Source of the DNA: Alistipes sp.
GTDB taxonomy: Bacteria > Bacteroidota > Bacteroidia > Bacteroidales > Rikenellaceae
Direction: 5' to 3'
DNA: 62,773 nucleotides
Assembly: GCA_017558115.1 (NCBI GenBank)
Contig: JAFYWG010000062.1
Location: 1-62,773 of the forward strand
Shown here piece after piece: positions 25,992-34,798 of this stretch (positions are counted from its first letter, which is position 1; every line of letters begins with the position of its first letter). The notes beneath the pieces were generated by a model. It was given only the letters and a program-made list of their open reading frames with translations. It did no database searches and had not been told where the DNA came from. A program made the position numbers and the translations under genes.

Positions 25992-27212
25992 TCATGTTTT
26001 GTTGTTTGAACGCGTCAGCTCGGCAAGGAAGAGCTGCTGCGCGGGATCACTCTCATCGTAGTCGAGGCCATCGGCCTTGCGCGCCTCCCACACCCTCATA
26101 TAGCTCGGCTTGGTGTATACCGGAGGCTTATTCACAATAGCCAACGACGAGGCATCAACACCAAACAACTCACTTATGATGTGGCGTATAGGCTCTAATA
26201 ACTGCTCCTGCTCCGAGAGGATGACGGTGTTTAGCGCCACCTCATACTCATGCAGAATACGGTCGGTGGAGAAGCCCGAGGAGTAGTCTAAGCCACTTAG
26301 TGAGCGGAACCATGAGTGCGCCACCACAAGGTCACTCTCAGCCTGCTCGTGGAGCTTCGCCCAGTCGCCATCGGCGCTCGAGTCGATAGGTATGAAGCGC
26401 GAACTATCGCCATCGCCCGACTCACGCAACACGAAGAGCACCTGACCAGGGTTACCCGCAAACCTCTCCTCGGCCATGCGCACCATGCGATCGGCCTCCT
26501 CCTCGTTGCCCACGGCACCATCGAGCATCATAACACCCGAGAGCTGGAAGGAGTTGTCTATGCGCGAGACATTCCAGCGGTCTGTCTTGTAGAGGATGGC
26601 CGCGGCATCCAATCCCGCAACGTAGGGTGCAACACCATAGTGCGAGAACATAGGCTCATAATCCTTGTAGTGAACTATGGCGCGTAGTGTGCCATCGCTC
26701 TGCGCCTCGAAGTTGGGGTATAGAGGCAGCGTAGTAGCCTCCCCGCTACGAAACTGCGACCAGTCGTGGTGCATGACGACATGCTCCGAGTCGCGCGCTA
26801 AGCGACAGGTGGAGGCATCGACATGGTAGAGCGAGAGGAACGACCTCTGGGCATCGGTTACAACCTCCATAAAGGCATTACCAAACATCGCCTCGTCGAG
26901 GGCCAAGCGTGCGATGACACTACGCAGCGTATCACCCGAGCCATTAGCCCTACCTATCAAAGACTTAACCACCGCAACACCCTCGTCGCACATGACGCCC
27001 TTACCAGCGATATAGTCGGCCTTATCGTTGATGATACGGCGGTGTGCCACCGAGTTGCGCGCGATAAGCGAGAGAGCATACGGCAGCATATTATCGCCAC
27101 CCCACGGCCACACCCTGTCCGACACCGCTGCGGGTGCCGTACCGAGACCCAAGAGGGGCTCGGCACGGTTGCGTGTAGCAGCCACACGCCAGCATTTTAC
27201 ATTCTGTGACAT
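25992..27212 (-). CDS. Phage portal protein
   Basis: 406 residues. Features of portal proteins: an early NMLPYALSLIARNSVAHRRI segment, helical IARLALDEAMFGNAFMEV, a central wing and stem region with WNVSRIDNSFQLSGVM, and a C-terminal clip/crown with ELFGVDASSL. It would form the dodecameric ring at one capsid vertex. Length is near the short end of the usual 400-550 range but both ends look complete. It is 11 bp downstream of the capsid gene, the reverse of the common portal-before-capsid order. Confidence 0.75.
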   Translation of the reverse strand: MSQNVKCWRVAATRNRAEPLLGLGTAPAAVSDRVWPWGGDNMLPYALSLIARNSVAHRRIINDKADYIAGKGVMCDEGVAVVKSLIGRANGSGDTLRSVIARLALDEAMFGNAFMEVVTDAQRSFLSLYHVDASTCRLARDSEHVVMHHDWSQFRSGEATTLPLYPNFEAQSDGTLRAIVHYKDYEPMFSHYGVAPYVAGLDAAAILYKTDRWNVSRIDNSFQLSGVMMLDGAVGNEEEADRMVRMAEERFAGNPGQVLFVLRESGDGDSSRFIPIDSSADGDWAKLHEQAESDLVVAHSWFRSLSGLDYSSGFSTDRILHEYEVALNTVILSEQEQLLEPIRHIISELFGVDASSLAIVNKPPVYTKPSYMRVWEARKADGLDYDESDPAQQLFLAELTRSNNKT

Positions 27213-27223
27213 AATTCACACTA

Positions 27224-28204
27224 TTAGTTGTTAGCGAAGTCAGCAAAAACAAGGAGCTCCTCATCCAAAATCTCGCAGCCCACCATAAAGACTGCACGCT
27301 GGCGGTTCTCCATCTCGTCGGGGTTATACCACATGCGCACCTCCGAGCCTGGGTAGTCGGCCGTATTCACCGCCAAGACAAGGTTACGGCGGTCGGTGAG
27401 CATACAGAAGGTCGAGGCCTTCGTAGAGCTGAGAGGCATATACTGCGACACGCCCATATCTACGAGCTTGATGCCGTGGTACGACAACTCTCTTCGACCC
27501 GACACAAGGTCGGTATATGTGCCATCAGCACCAAACTGGTCGAGATAGTGCTCATAGGCATCGTAGAGGTCGGTGGTGAGGAAGAAGACGAGATTACCCT
27601 CACCCTTAAGAGCCTTGAGCGCAGGGGGCGCAGCGAGCCACATGCGGCGCAACACATCTACGACACTATCGGCATCGGGTGTCACATCACTACAATCAAC
27701 AACAGGCATATTCGCCGACTCGCCAGCATACTTCGCCGCAAGAGTTAAGAAGCCATTGAACTTGTTGTACTGCGTAGCGCGGACATCGCCCACCCACATC
27801 GTAACGCGCACACTCTCGGCGATAGCGCGGCGGAACATCTCGGTCTCGGCCTGCTCGAGTTCCGAGCCTGTGAGGTCGTCCATATTTACATCGGCACGAC
27901 CCGTGATAAGCTCGTAGACCTGCTGGAAGTAGTCTGAAGCAGAGAAACCCACCTCTGCCTTAACCTTGTAGAGCTCTATGCGCTTCTGCTTGCGGAGTGC
28001 CGAGTCGCCACCATCCCAGCCCGAAGAGTACTCCTTAAGGATGTCGGCACGGGGGCTCCACATCTGCACCGTGGTGGGCACAGGCATGTTGTAGAGTGTG
28101 TGGATGCCAAGCTGCTCGGCGCTCTCGCCAGCAAACATTGGGCGGAAAAAGATTGTCTCGAGGTCACGACCAGTGTAGGTCTTAGGATTTTCAATAATTC
28201 CCAT
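27224..28204 (-). CDS. Phage major capsid-like protein
   Basis: 326 residues. An N-terminal arm is followed by a HK97-like alpha/beta distribution: the central VTMWVGDVRATQYNKFNGF segment, then GNLVFFLTTDLYDAYEHYL and a C-terminal beta region. Size, position after the protease and before the portal, and the FLTTDLYDAYEHYL helix support a coat protein. The ATG at 28204 is preceded by AAACCTTACTACT, nearly identical to the sequence before the internal ATG in the protease gene. Confidence 0.65.
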   Translation of the reverse strand: MGIIENPKTYTGRDLETIFFRPMFAGESAEQLGIHTLYNMPVPTTVQMWSPRADILKEYSSGWDGGDSALRKQKRIELYKVKAEVGFSASDYFQQVYELITGRADVNMDDLTGSELEQAETEMFRRAIAESVRVTMWVGDVRATQYNKFNGFLTLAAKYAGESANMPVVDCSDVTPDADSVVDVLRRMWLAAPPALKALKGEGNLVFFLTTDLYDAYEHYLDQFGADGTYTDLVSGRRELSYHGIKLVDMGVSQYMPLSSTKASTFCMLTDRRNLVLAVNTADYPGSEVRMWYNPDEMENRQRAVFMVGCEILDEELLVFADFANN

Positions 28205-28288
28205 AGTAGTAAGGTTTTAGTTAGTTGGTAAGTTATTATGCTAACGAATGTTAGCGGTTATTTTAATTATCTGTTATGATGACTGCTT

Positions 28289-29428
28289 TTATCTGAAGCG
28301 CATGGCCTTAGCATCGCTATCGTAGGCACGCTTACGATCATCGCGCGGAGCCTCCCTCAAATCGGGATCCTCCACCTCTTTAAGCTTGGTGCGCGCCACC
28401 TTTGTCTGCCCCTCATCGAAGGCTACAGCCGAGTGCGTGACATCGTGCGGGATGTAGTTTACGTCGTCGGCGACATCGGGGGCATCATCTCCGCCAATGC
28501 CTATGGCACTAAGTAGAGCCTGCACGCCGCGCTTCACAGCGGGCACCTCCTTCTCAGGCTGAGGCGAGAGTGCAGTTCCACCATCAACGGCATCGGCAAG
28601 ACCCAATGCCACAACCTCTGTGGGTGAGAGCCAGCGGCCACGGCCACCATTCTCAGCCATGAGTGCTGCAATCTCCTCGATGCCTCGACCCGAGTGGCAG
28701 GCATATATCTCAGCGATGCGCGCATCGGTCTGGCGCAGTAGCTCAACTTCTGCCTCAAGCTCCTCGGCATTACCCTCGACGGAGCATAGCGAGTTGTGGA
28801 CAAGGTAGAGCGACGTGGGGGCAATTAGTCGACACCCCTCGCTTGCCGCCTGCGCCACGATGGTGGCAGCAGAGGCGGTGTAGCCGTAGCAGCAGGTGGT
28901 GACATGCGCACCCGTGGCACGCAGAGCCTCGTAGATAAGCATCGCATCGTTGACATCGCCACCCGTAGAGCGGATATTGACCCTGATACGTGCATTACGC
29001 AGGTCGGCGATGCGCGCAACGCACTCCTTAAATCGCTCATAGGTCGTAACGCGGCTCTCTGGGTTGTCGAACTGCCACGACTCCGATAGACCTATGGTAC
29101 CCTCGATGTCTATCGTGGCAACCTCGGTCTCGTTGTTGATTTTAATTGTCGAATTCATAGTCGTAAGGTTTGATTTCTCGTTTTCGATCTCATAGACTGC
29201 ACGGCGCACCTTCTCGAAGGAGCAGTTAAACTCCTTTGCCGTGAGCCCCATGGCATGACACCTACCCCTGTACCGCCCCGTGAGTTGCATGACACGGCGG
29301 TGCATAACTCTCCGCTCAAGCCCCTTGTAGTCGAGCATGTCGTGATTTATAAGCGTGCCAATGAGGCGTTCATATCGTCGCGAGGCGCGAGGACGAAGAG
29401 GAGACTTTGTGCTATGCGTTTGATCCAT
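28289..29428 (-). CDS. ClpP-type prohead protease with N-terminal extension
   Basis: 379 residues. From about 91 on it is a ClpP/SppA-fold head-maturation protease: NIRSTGGDVNDAMLIY, nucleophile Ser186 in GYTASAAT, His211 in LVHNSL, and a catalytic-Asp-like ALGLADAVDGG. Residues 1-90 are a separate basic helical module (ERLIGTLINHDML, HRRVMQLTGRYRG, AKEFNCSFEKVRRA). An in-frame ATG (29158, Met91) has the same 5' context as the capsid start, so a shorter ClpP-only product is likely too. It would trim scaffold or capsid during assembly. C-terminal ~110 residues are charged and may be scaffold-like. Confidence 0.75.
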   Translation of the reverse strand: MDQTHSTKSPLRPRASRRYERLIGTLINHDMLDYKGLERRVMHRRVMQLTGRYRGRCHAMGLTAKEFNCSFEKVRRAVYEIENEKSNLTTMNSTIKINNETEVATIDIEGTIGLSESWQFDNPESRVTTYERFKECVARIADLRNARIRVNIRSTGGDVNDAMLIYEALRATGAHVTTCCYGYTASAATIVAQAASEGCRLIAPTSLYLVHNSLCSVEGNAEELEAEVELLRQTDARIAEIYACHSGRGIEEIAALMAENGGRGRWLSPTEVVALGLADAVDGGTALSPQPEKEVPAVKRGVQALLSAIGIGGDDAPDVADDVNYIPHDVTHSAVAFDEGQTKVARTKLKEVEDPDLREAPRDDRKRAYDSDAKAMRFR

Positions 29429-29454
29429 TTTTACTGAGTATTAATAGTTTAAGA

Positions 29455-31779
29455 TTAGTCTACCATGCGGCGCACAAAGATGCAGTGTGCAACATACGTA
29501 GCGGTGTCGTAAGCCTCGATGCGCTCGAGCCTAAACGTGGAGTTCTGACCGCACACCTCGAGGCGAAAGAGTGAGCGTAGCGTAACATCACCCTCAGGGT
29601 CGCTAAGCGCCGCATACTCCGCGGGTGTTAAGCGTATGTCGCACTCCACCATCTGACGCGTGGTGGCCTCCGCAATCTCGGTGTCGTAGTAGCGGTGCAG
29701 ACCCTCGCACCCCTCTCTATCGTCGAAAGCAAGCGTCATACCCACCTCCTTGGAGTGGAACGCAGCATAGGGGTAGCCGTCACGCCCCGACAGCGTGGGC
29801 CAACGTTCACCCTCGGGGAGCGAGACGATGCCGTGATAGAGCACCACACGTGGTTCGATGTACTCCACTTCGCTGAGCATATCGCGGTCACCCACGGTGA
29901 GCACCAGGGCTGAGGGTGCTGCGGCATTAGCGCCGTCGAAGGAGGCGATGGGATGAAAGAGGGGGTTGAGAGATACCTTCGTGCTACGCTTAGCGGCATA
30001 GTTCTCAACATGACATTCCCAGGTTCCCAACTCGCCCTCCTCACCCTTGGTGAAGTATGCTACGGCACCATCTGAGGGCTGATAGCCAAGTACATACCTC
30101 TCGAAACCATCCACAGCGCACTCGCCGACAAACTCACCATCGCCCACCTGGCGACTTCGCCAGTCGACAACATCCCCACCATAGAAGTCGTCGTAGGGCT
30201 CTATGTAGAGCATCTTTGTGGGGGCGTGGCTGCAGATGCGTAGGTTGAAGAGGTGCGCCACAGCCTCGAGCACCTCGGACTGCGAGACATCGATATTTGC
30301 GATGTCGGAAAAGGTCAACTTATCGCCATATGCTGGCACGCCACCAAAGATGGGCGTCACACTACAGCCTGCATGGAGCGTCAACTGCTGACCGGGAATT
30401 GCACCCTCGAAGTGGATGTCGTTGAAGAACTTGGGCGAAGAGGGGGTAACCACCTCATATGGGGTGCGCACGTTGACCTCCACCCTTCGTGTTCCCGTCT
30501 CCGAGACGTAACCCTCGTAGAGGGCCCAGTCGTCGGGATACTCAGCGTAGATAATCTCGCCCACCTTTCTATACATCAACCTCGTGCTTCCGCTATATCC
30601 AGGGCTGAAGTTTACGGTGCTCACCCTGCCTGAGACGCTACCCACGCCCTCGAGGCGATACTCATACCCTGGGTCGTAGCCAAAGATGAAGAGTTTGTGC
30701 TCGAGGCGCGAGTTGACATCATGGCGCACATCGACGAATGGGTTTTGCAGCGTGACATCGACCGTGCAGTTGTTTGCCAAGTGTAGCCTCTTGAAACCAC
30801 GCAACTCACGCGACGAGTCTATGCGATACTCCGTGGTGTAGCTCAGGTGCATATCGAAAGCCACGCTCACCTCGCGCTTGGGTCTAAAGATGGGGCGTCC
30901 ATCATCAAAGGTGAAGCAGCCGCCATTGCTATAGGCCTCGCTCATAGGGTTGCCATCCTCGTCAACCACGTTGGGGTTTACCGTGTCGACAATAGCACCG
31001 ATGTTCGAACCCGTAATCGGCGTCCACACCGTCACACGGCCATCCACGTCGGCATACTGCGATGTGGAGTGGGTTCTGAAGGCCTTGAAGCCCATTGTTG
31101 AGTTTAAGAGTGTGTTATCCACACTGCGGTAGGCACCGCTCATAAGCAACCTCTTTGCAACCTCCGAATCGAAGAAGCGACTACGCAGCGTGTAGCCAGC
31201 ACTTCGTGCAATACTGCGCACCACATCCACAACCGAGATAAAGGGGTGGTACTCATGGGGCATAAGCACTCGCTGTGTGGCATACTGCCCCGTGCCCTCC
31301 AACTCGGGGTAGCTATCGTAGCGCAACGGCAGCATACGCACCACTCTATCACCCTCCCAACTATCCTCCACACCGAGGAGCGAGAAGTCTACCTCGACAC
31401 CCATATCACTATTTTTGAGGCGTGTTCGCGCAGCATTGTGCGCCCAGTCGTGGCCCTTGGTACTCAGCAATATGCGGTAGTACAACTCTGTGCCACTACG
31501 CTCCACACCCTCGCAAATAGCATCTCCCTCGAAGAGCACCACACCATCCACCTCAACCACTCCAACATGACGGCTGCAATTAAAATCCTCGGCGCGGTGC
31601 ATATCCTCGGCGTGACAAAAGAGGCTCATCATAGCTGGCGTGGCCACAACGTCGAGCCTCACCTCCCTCTGCTCGCGCCACATCTGCACCGACTCATATA
31701 TCTTTGCACTATGTCCCGGCAGGTCGACGCGCTGACTACGCAAGGGGCACTCCACGCCATCAACTCGTAGCACTACCAT
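29455..31779 (-). CDS. Large phage-type structural protein, possibly baseplate/tail-hub-like
   Basis: 774 residues, beta-rich throughout, no signal peptide or membrane helix. The N-terminus (VVLRVDGVECPL, then EVRLDVVATPAMMSLFCHAEDMH and VVEVDGVVLFEGDA) resembles hub-type proteins of Bacteroidetes phages. The centre has many short strands and Gly/Tyr-rich stretches (FGYDPGYEYRLEGVG); the C-terminal ~60 residues form a compact domain (CDIRLTPAEYAAL). Function is inferred from cassette context only. It overlaps the upstream gene by 7 nt. Confidence 0.5.
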   Translation of the reverse strand: MVVLRVDGVECPLRSQRVDLPGHSAKIYESVQMWREQREVRLDVVATPAMMSLFCHAEDMHRAEDFNCSRHVGVVEVDGVVLFEGDAICEGVERSGTELYYRILLSTKGHDWAHNAARTRLKNSDMGVEVDFSLLGVEDSWEGDRVVRMLPLRYDSYPELEGTGQYATQRVLMPHEYHPFISVVDVVRSIARSAGYTLRSRFFDSEVAKRLLMSGAYRSVDNTLLNSTMGFKAFRTHSTSQYADVDGRVTVWTPITGSNIGAIVDTVNPNVVDEDGNPMSEAYSNGGCFTFDDGRPIFRPKREVSVAFDMHLSYTTEYRIDSSRELRGFKRLHLANNCTVDVTLQNPFVDVRHDVNSRLEHKLFIFGYDPGYEYRLEGVGSVSGRVSTVNFSPGYSGSTRLMYRKVGEIIYAEYPDDWALYEGYVSETGTRRVEVNVRTPYEVVTPSSPKFFNDIHFEGAIPGQQLTLHAGCSVTPIFGGVPAYGDKLTFSDIANIDVSQSEVLEAVAHLFNLRICSHAPTKMLYIEPYDDFYGGDVVDWRSRQVGDGEFVGECAVDGFERYVLGYQPSDGAVAYFTKGEEGELGTWECHVENYAAKRSTKVSLNPLFHPIASFDGANAAAPSALVLTVGDRDMLSEVEYIEPRVVLYHGIVSLPEGERWPTLSGRDGYPYAAFHSKEVGMTLAFDDREGCEGLHRYYDTEIAEATTRQMVECDIRLTPAEYAALSDPEGDVTLRSLFRLEVCGQNSTFRLERIEAYDTATYVAHCIFVRRMVD

Positions 31780-32732
31780 AGCTTACCCCCTTTCCATGCC
31801 TCACTAAGGTCCAACTTTAGCGTATGCAACAGGCCCTTGCTGTCGAACTCCACCTCGCGGCTCTCAACAGCCACCTCACGACAGATTCCACCCACCTCTC
31901 GGTATACCACAGGCGAGAGCATTAGCTGCGTGATGCGATCCATCTCGGCCTGCAACTCACATCCCGAACATAGTCTATACCTCACTCTGCCATCCACACT
32001 CTTTGCCCCCGTGGCATGGTCATCCTCCCTACTTACGGTGTAATTCAGGTGCATAGCATGGTCAAAAAGGTAGCTCTCGATGCCTCCTTTAGCATTGTAC
32101 CATACTAAACGCTGCGCCGTACTTAGGCGCGGTGCCACGTTGTAGGTGTAGACTATAACACCCTTGCCGTCGCAACGCAACATCACACTCACCCTCTCAG
32201 CACCACTAAGCACCCTCGTAGGCACAATAAGCTCCATCGGCATGCCATAGGTCAAACCCTCGCACTTCACCGTTGGGCCCTTGCCTCCCGTCACGGTGAC
32301 TGTAGCATCTACTCTCGATTGCGAGAAGATTGTAAGACGTATGGTCTCTCCGCTGAGTATTGTCTGCGACTGAGGAGCGCCGCTTAGCACACCCACCGCC
32401 GAGTAGTCGAAGCCCATGCGAAAAAATACCCTCGCCTCAGATGCCACACCCCCAACCCTCACTATAACGCTTATCGCCGAGGGCGACACCTGCAAGTCGA
32501 CCTGACGCGAGGTATCGAGAGGCGCCAGCGAGAGATGCTGACGGATGTATGGCGCAATGTCCACCTCCGCTTCGGTTACGCCATAGAGCCGCATCGTTCC
32601 CAATAGGACACCCGTTGTGGAGTTGACAATCTCCAGGGTCACATCTTGCTTTTCTTGGCTCTCCGTATTAAAACTATAGGGCAATCGCTCCCTCCACGAC
32701 GAGCCATTTTTAGGTATTGAAATAAATTTCAT
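31773..32732 (-). CDS. Phage-type structural protein, first gene of the cassette
   Basis: 319 residues from the ATG at 32732 (MKFISIPKNG). An upstream in-frame ATG at 32786 would add 18 residues but lies in an AT-rich leader. The sequence is beta-rich with two or three domain-like repeats (VTLEIVNSTTGVLLGTMRLYGV; TIRLTIFSQSRVDATVTV), no signal peptide and no recognised family. The end overlaps the 774-residue gene by 7 nt. Probably a partner of that protein in the particle. Confidence 0.5.
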   Translation of the reverse strand: MKFISIPKNGSSWRERLPYSFNTESQEKQDVTLEIVNSTTGVLLGTMRLYGVTEAEVDIAPYIRQHLSLAPLDTSRQVDLQVSPSAISVIVRVGGVASEARVFFRMGFDYSAVGVLSGAPQSQTILSGETIRLTIFSQSRVDATVTVTGGKGPTVKCEGLTYGMPMELIVPTRVLSGAERVSVMLRCDGKGVIVYTYNVAPRLSTAQRLVWYNAKGGIESYLFDHAMHLNYTVSREDDHATGAKSVDGRVRYRLCSGCELQAEMDRITQLMLSPVVYREVGGICREVAVESREVEFDSKGLLHTLKLDLSEAWKGGKLW

Positions 32733-32941
32733 AATTAAATATTTTAATTTTAAGGATTTGACATTAATCTCCACGCTACGCCACACTATATGACGTACTT
32801 TAAAATGTTAATAACTATGTTTACTTCCTGTTAATATTTGTCGATAACCCCACCTAAATAGCACTATAACCACTATTTATGGATGTTGACAACTCTTAAT
32901 CGCGCTCTAATTACCGAGTGCTTATCGGAGGTTTGACAGTG

Positions 32942-32972
32942 CAAATATACAACAGCAAAAAGCCCTTGTCAA
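32942..32972 (-). promoter_or_regulatory. Strong Bacteroidetes-type promoter of the phage-derived cassette
   Basis: Minus strand: TTG (32972-32970) within TTGACA, 20-bp spacer, TATATTTG (32949-32942). This is a full housekeeping consensus rather than a phage-specific signal. Confidence 0.8.
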
Positions 32973-33114
32973 GAGTTTTTGTTAAATATTTTTACCAAAA
33001 ATTTTAGAAAGAAATCAAAACGTTTAACCATCAATGAATTGGCGCAACAGAGGCCGAGAAAATTCCTGCGTTGCAAAGTGGCGGCATAATAGATGAAGAA
33101 TAAAAAAAATTCGT

Positions 33115-33122
33115 TATATTTG
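33115..33122 (+). promoter_or_regulatory. -7 box of prfA
   Basis: TATATTTG followed by GCG, 61 bp before the prfA start. The -33 TTG is not clear. Confidence 0.6.
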
Positions 33123-33183
33123 CGCACGAATAATATTAACATAGGGGGCAACCGCCTCCGCAAAAACATAACCGAAGTAGAAT

Positions 33184-34269
33184 ATGGCAGATAATTCAAT
33201 ATTGATTCGCCTTGACGGTTTGAAGCTCAAGTACGAGGAGATTGGTCAGAAGCTCACCGATCCCGAGGTGATTGCCGACGTTAAGCAGTTTGTGCAGCTC
33301 ACAAAGGAGTTTAAGGAACTCGAGCCCATCGTTGAGACATCGGATCGCTTCCGCACAGCACTCGCCAACATCGCAGAGGCTAAGGATGTGCTTGCAAACG
33401 AGAAGGACGAGGAGTTCCGCGAGATTGCACGCGAGGAGGTTGCAACCCTCGAGCCTGCAATCGAGAAGATGGAGGAGGAGATCAAGCTCCTTCTTATCCC
33501 CAAAGATCCCCAGGACGACAAGAACGCTATCGTCGAGATTCGTGGTGGTACTGGTGGTGACGAGGCAGCCATCTTCGCTGGCGACCTTCTCCGCATGTAC
33601 ACCAAGTATATCGAATCTAAGGGCTGGCGCTACGAGATCACCTCATCGTCTGATGGCGCTGCGGGTGGCTACAAGGAGGTAGTGCTCAAGGTTACAGGCC
33701 AGAGCGTATACGGCACATTAAAGTATGAGTCGGGCGTACACCGCGTGCAGCGCGTTCCCCAGACAGAGACACAGGGTCGTGTACACACCTCTGCTGCCTC
33801 TGTGGCTGTATTGCCCGAGGCTGAGGAGTTCGACGTAGAGATTTCGATGAACGACATCCGCAAGGATATCTTCTGTGCATCGGGTCCTGGTGGTCAGTCG
33901 GTGAACACCACCTACTCTGCTATTCGTCTTACCCACATCCCCACAGGTATCGTGGTGCAGTGTCAGGATCAGAAGTCACAGCTCAAGAACTTCGACAAGG
34001 CATTCGAGGAGTTGCGTACACGAGTATTTAACCTCGAGTACTCTAAGTACCTCGATGAGATTGCATCGAAGCGTAAGACCATGGTATCTACAGGTGACCG
34101 TTCGGCAAAGATTCGTACCTACAACTATCCCCAGGGACGTATCACTGACCACCGTATCAACTACACTATCTACAACCTCTCAGCATTTATGGACGGCGAC
34201 ATTCAGGATGTCATCGACCAGCTCATCGTAGCCGAGAACGCCGAGCGTTTGAAGGAGAGCGAGTTGTAG
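33184..34269 (+). CDS. prfA: Peptide chain release factor 1
   Basis: 361 residues, normal for RF1. The GGQ peptidyl-hydrolysis motif appears in ASGPGGQSVNTTYSAIRL (about 236-253), preceded by the domain-2 region. RF1 reads UAA and UAG and releases the nascent chain. The N-terminal coiled coil (LKYEEIGQKLTDPEV) is complete. Its own promoter lies upstream and a hairpin terminator follows. Confidence 0.97.
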   Translation: MADNSILIRLDGLKLKYEEIGQKLTDPEVIADVKQFVQLTKEFKELEPIVETSDRFRTALANIAEAKDVLANEKDEEFREIAREEVATLEPAIEKMEEEIKLLLIPKDPQDDKNAIVEIRGGTGGDEAAIFAGDLLRMYTKYIESKGWRYEITSSSDGAAGGYKEVVLKVTGQSVYGTLKYESGVHRVQRVPQTETQGRVHTSAASVAVLPEAEEFDVEISMNDIRKDIFCASGPGGQSVNTTYSAIRLTHIPTGIVVQCQDQKSQLKNFDKAFEELRTRVFNLEYSKYLDEIASKRKTMVSTGDRSAKIRTYNYPQGRITDHRINYTIYNLSAFMDGDIQDVIDQLIVAENAERLKESEL

Positions 34270-34316
34270 ACTACGGGGAAAGGTTGACACAATATTTCGG
34301 GATAATCCGACATATC

Positions 34317-34345
34317 GACCAGACCCTAATGGGTTTGGTCGTTTT
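34317..34345 (+). terminator. Terminator after prfA
   Basis: GACCAGACCC TAAT GGGTTTGGTC stem-loop followed by GTTTTG. It lies just before the secreted-protein start at 34371. Confidence 0.8.
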
Positions 34346-34370
34346 GTTTATCACCAAAAGCCTTATCAGG

Positions 34371-34796
34371 ATGAGACTCAAATATATAACCACGACAATA
34401 GTCATGCTTCTCTTCGCCATGGTGGCCCTTGCGCAGAGCCCCGATCGCGTAGCTATGGCACGCGAGAAGAGTAAGCAGCTTACCGTCTACGAGTGGAAGA
34501 CCACGCCCGATGGCAAGAAGAAGTGGGTGGACCATGCCGAGACCTACAACGCCCAGGGTCAGCTTATCGAGGAGGCGGAGTATAGCGACTACGGCACACG
34601 CCTTGCGTGGCGCTCGACGTTTGAGTACAACGCCCAGGGTCAGCTAATCAAGGAGCGCGTTTACGACGAGCGCAACCGCCTCTCTAAGATTCGAACCTTC
34701 GAGTACGACGCCAATGGTGTATGCACCCGCCGCATGAACTACAATGCCGACGGCAAGCTCAACTCCTACCGTCAATTTGAATACGTCTACGAGTAG
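34371..34796 (+). CDS. Small secreted protein with YD/MORN-like repeats
   Basis: 141 residues from the ATG at 34371, which gives a good signal peptide (MLLFAMVALAQ). A longer start at 34284 would run through the prfA terminator and is unlikely. The mature part has at least four degenerate repeats built on YNAQGQLI.E, Y.ERNRLSK and YDANG-type units, as in RHS/YD or MORN-like proteins. Function unknown. Its stop overlaps the region of the VTC gene start, so it is translationally linked to the polyphosphate-type cluster. Confidence 0.7.
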   Translation: MRLKYITTTIVMLLFAMVALAQSPDRVAMAREKSKQLTVYEWKTTPDGKKKWVDHAETYNAQGQLIEEAEYSDYGTRLAWRSTFEYNAQGQLIKERVYDERNRLSKIRTFEYDANGVCTRRMNYNADGKLNSYRQFEYVYE

Positions 34797-34798
34797 TG

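Larger units (their letters stand above)
24687..32972 (-). mobile_element. Compact phage-derived particle/lysis cassette
   Basis: Eight co-directional genes between a consensus promoter (32942-32972) and a hairpin terminator (24687-24722): two structural-looking proteins, ClpP-type prohead protease, capsid, portal, head-completion-like protein, holin and lysozyme-like protein. No integrase, repressor, terminase, tail-tube, tape-measure or replication gene is in the segment or beside it, and no flanking repeat or tRNA is seen. It is either a decayed prophage core or a domesticated cassette. Confidence 0.7.
32733..33183. other. Divergent intergenic region, phage cassette / prfA
   Basis: 451 bp, strikingly AT-rich for this window. 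It holds a consensus minus-strand promoter (32942-32972), which gives the cassette a leader of about 200 nt. A short AAATAG/CTATTT hairpin lies in the leader (about 32860-32878). The prfA -7 box is at 33115-33122. No convincing gene. Confidence 0.6.

Noticed and set aside
24646..33184. tRNA-linked or repeat-flanked integration site for the phage cassette
   Set aside because: No tRNA, no direct repeats and no integrase were found at the borders; the cassette sits between normal host transcription signals.
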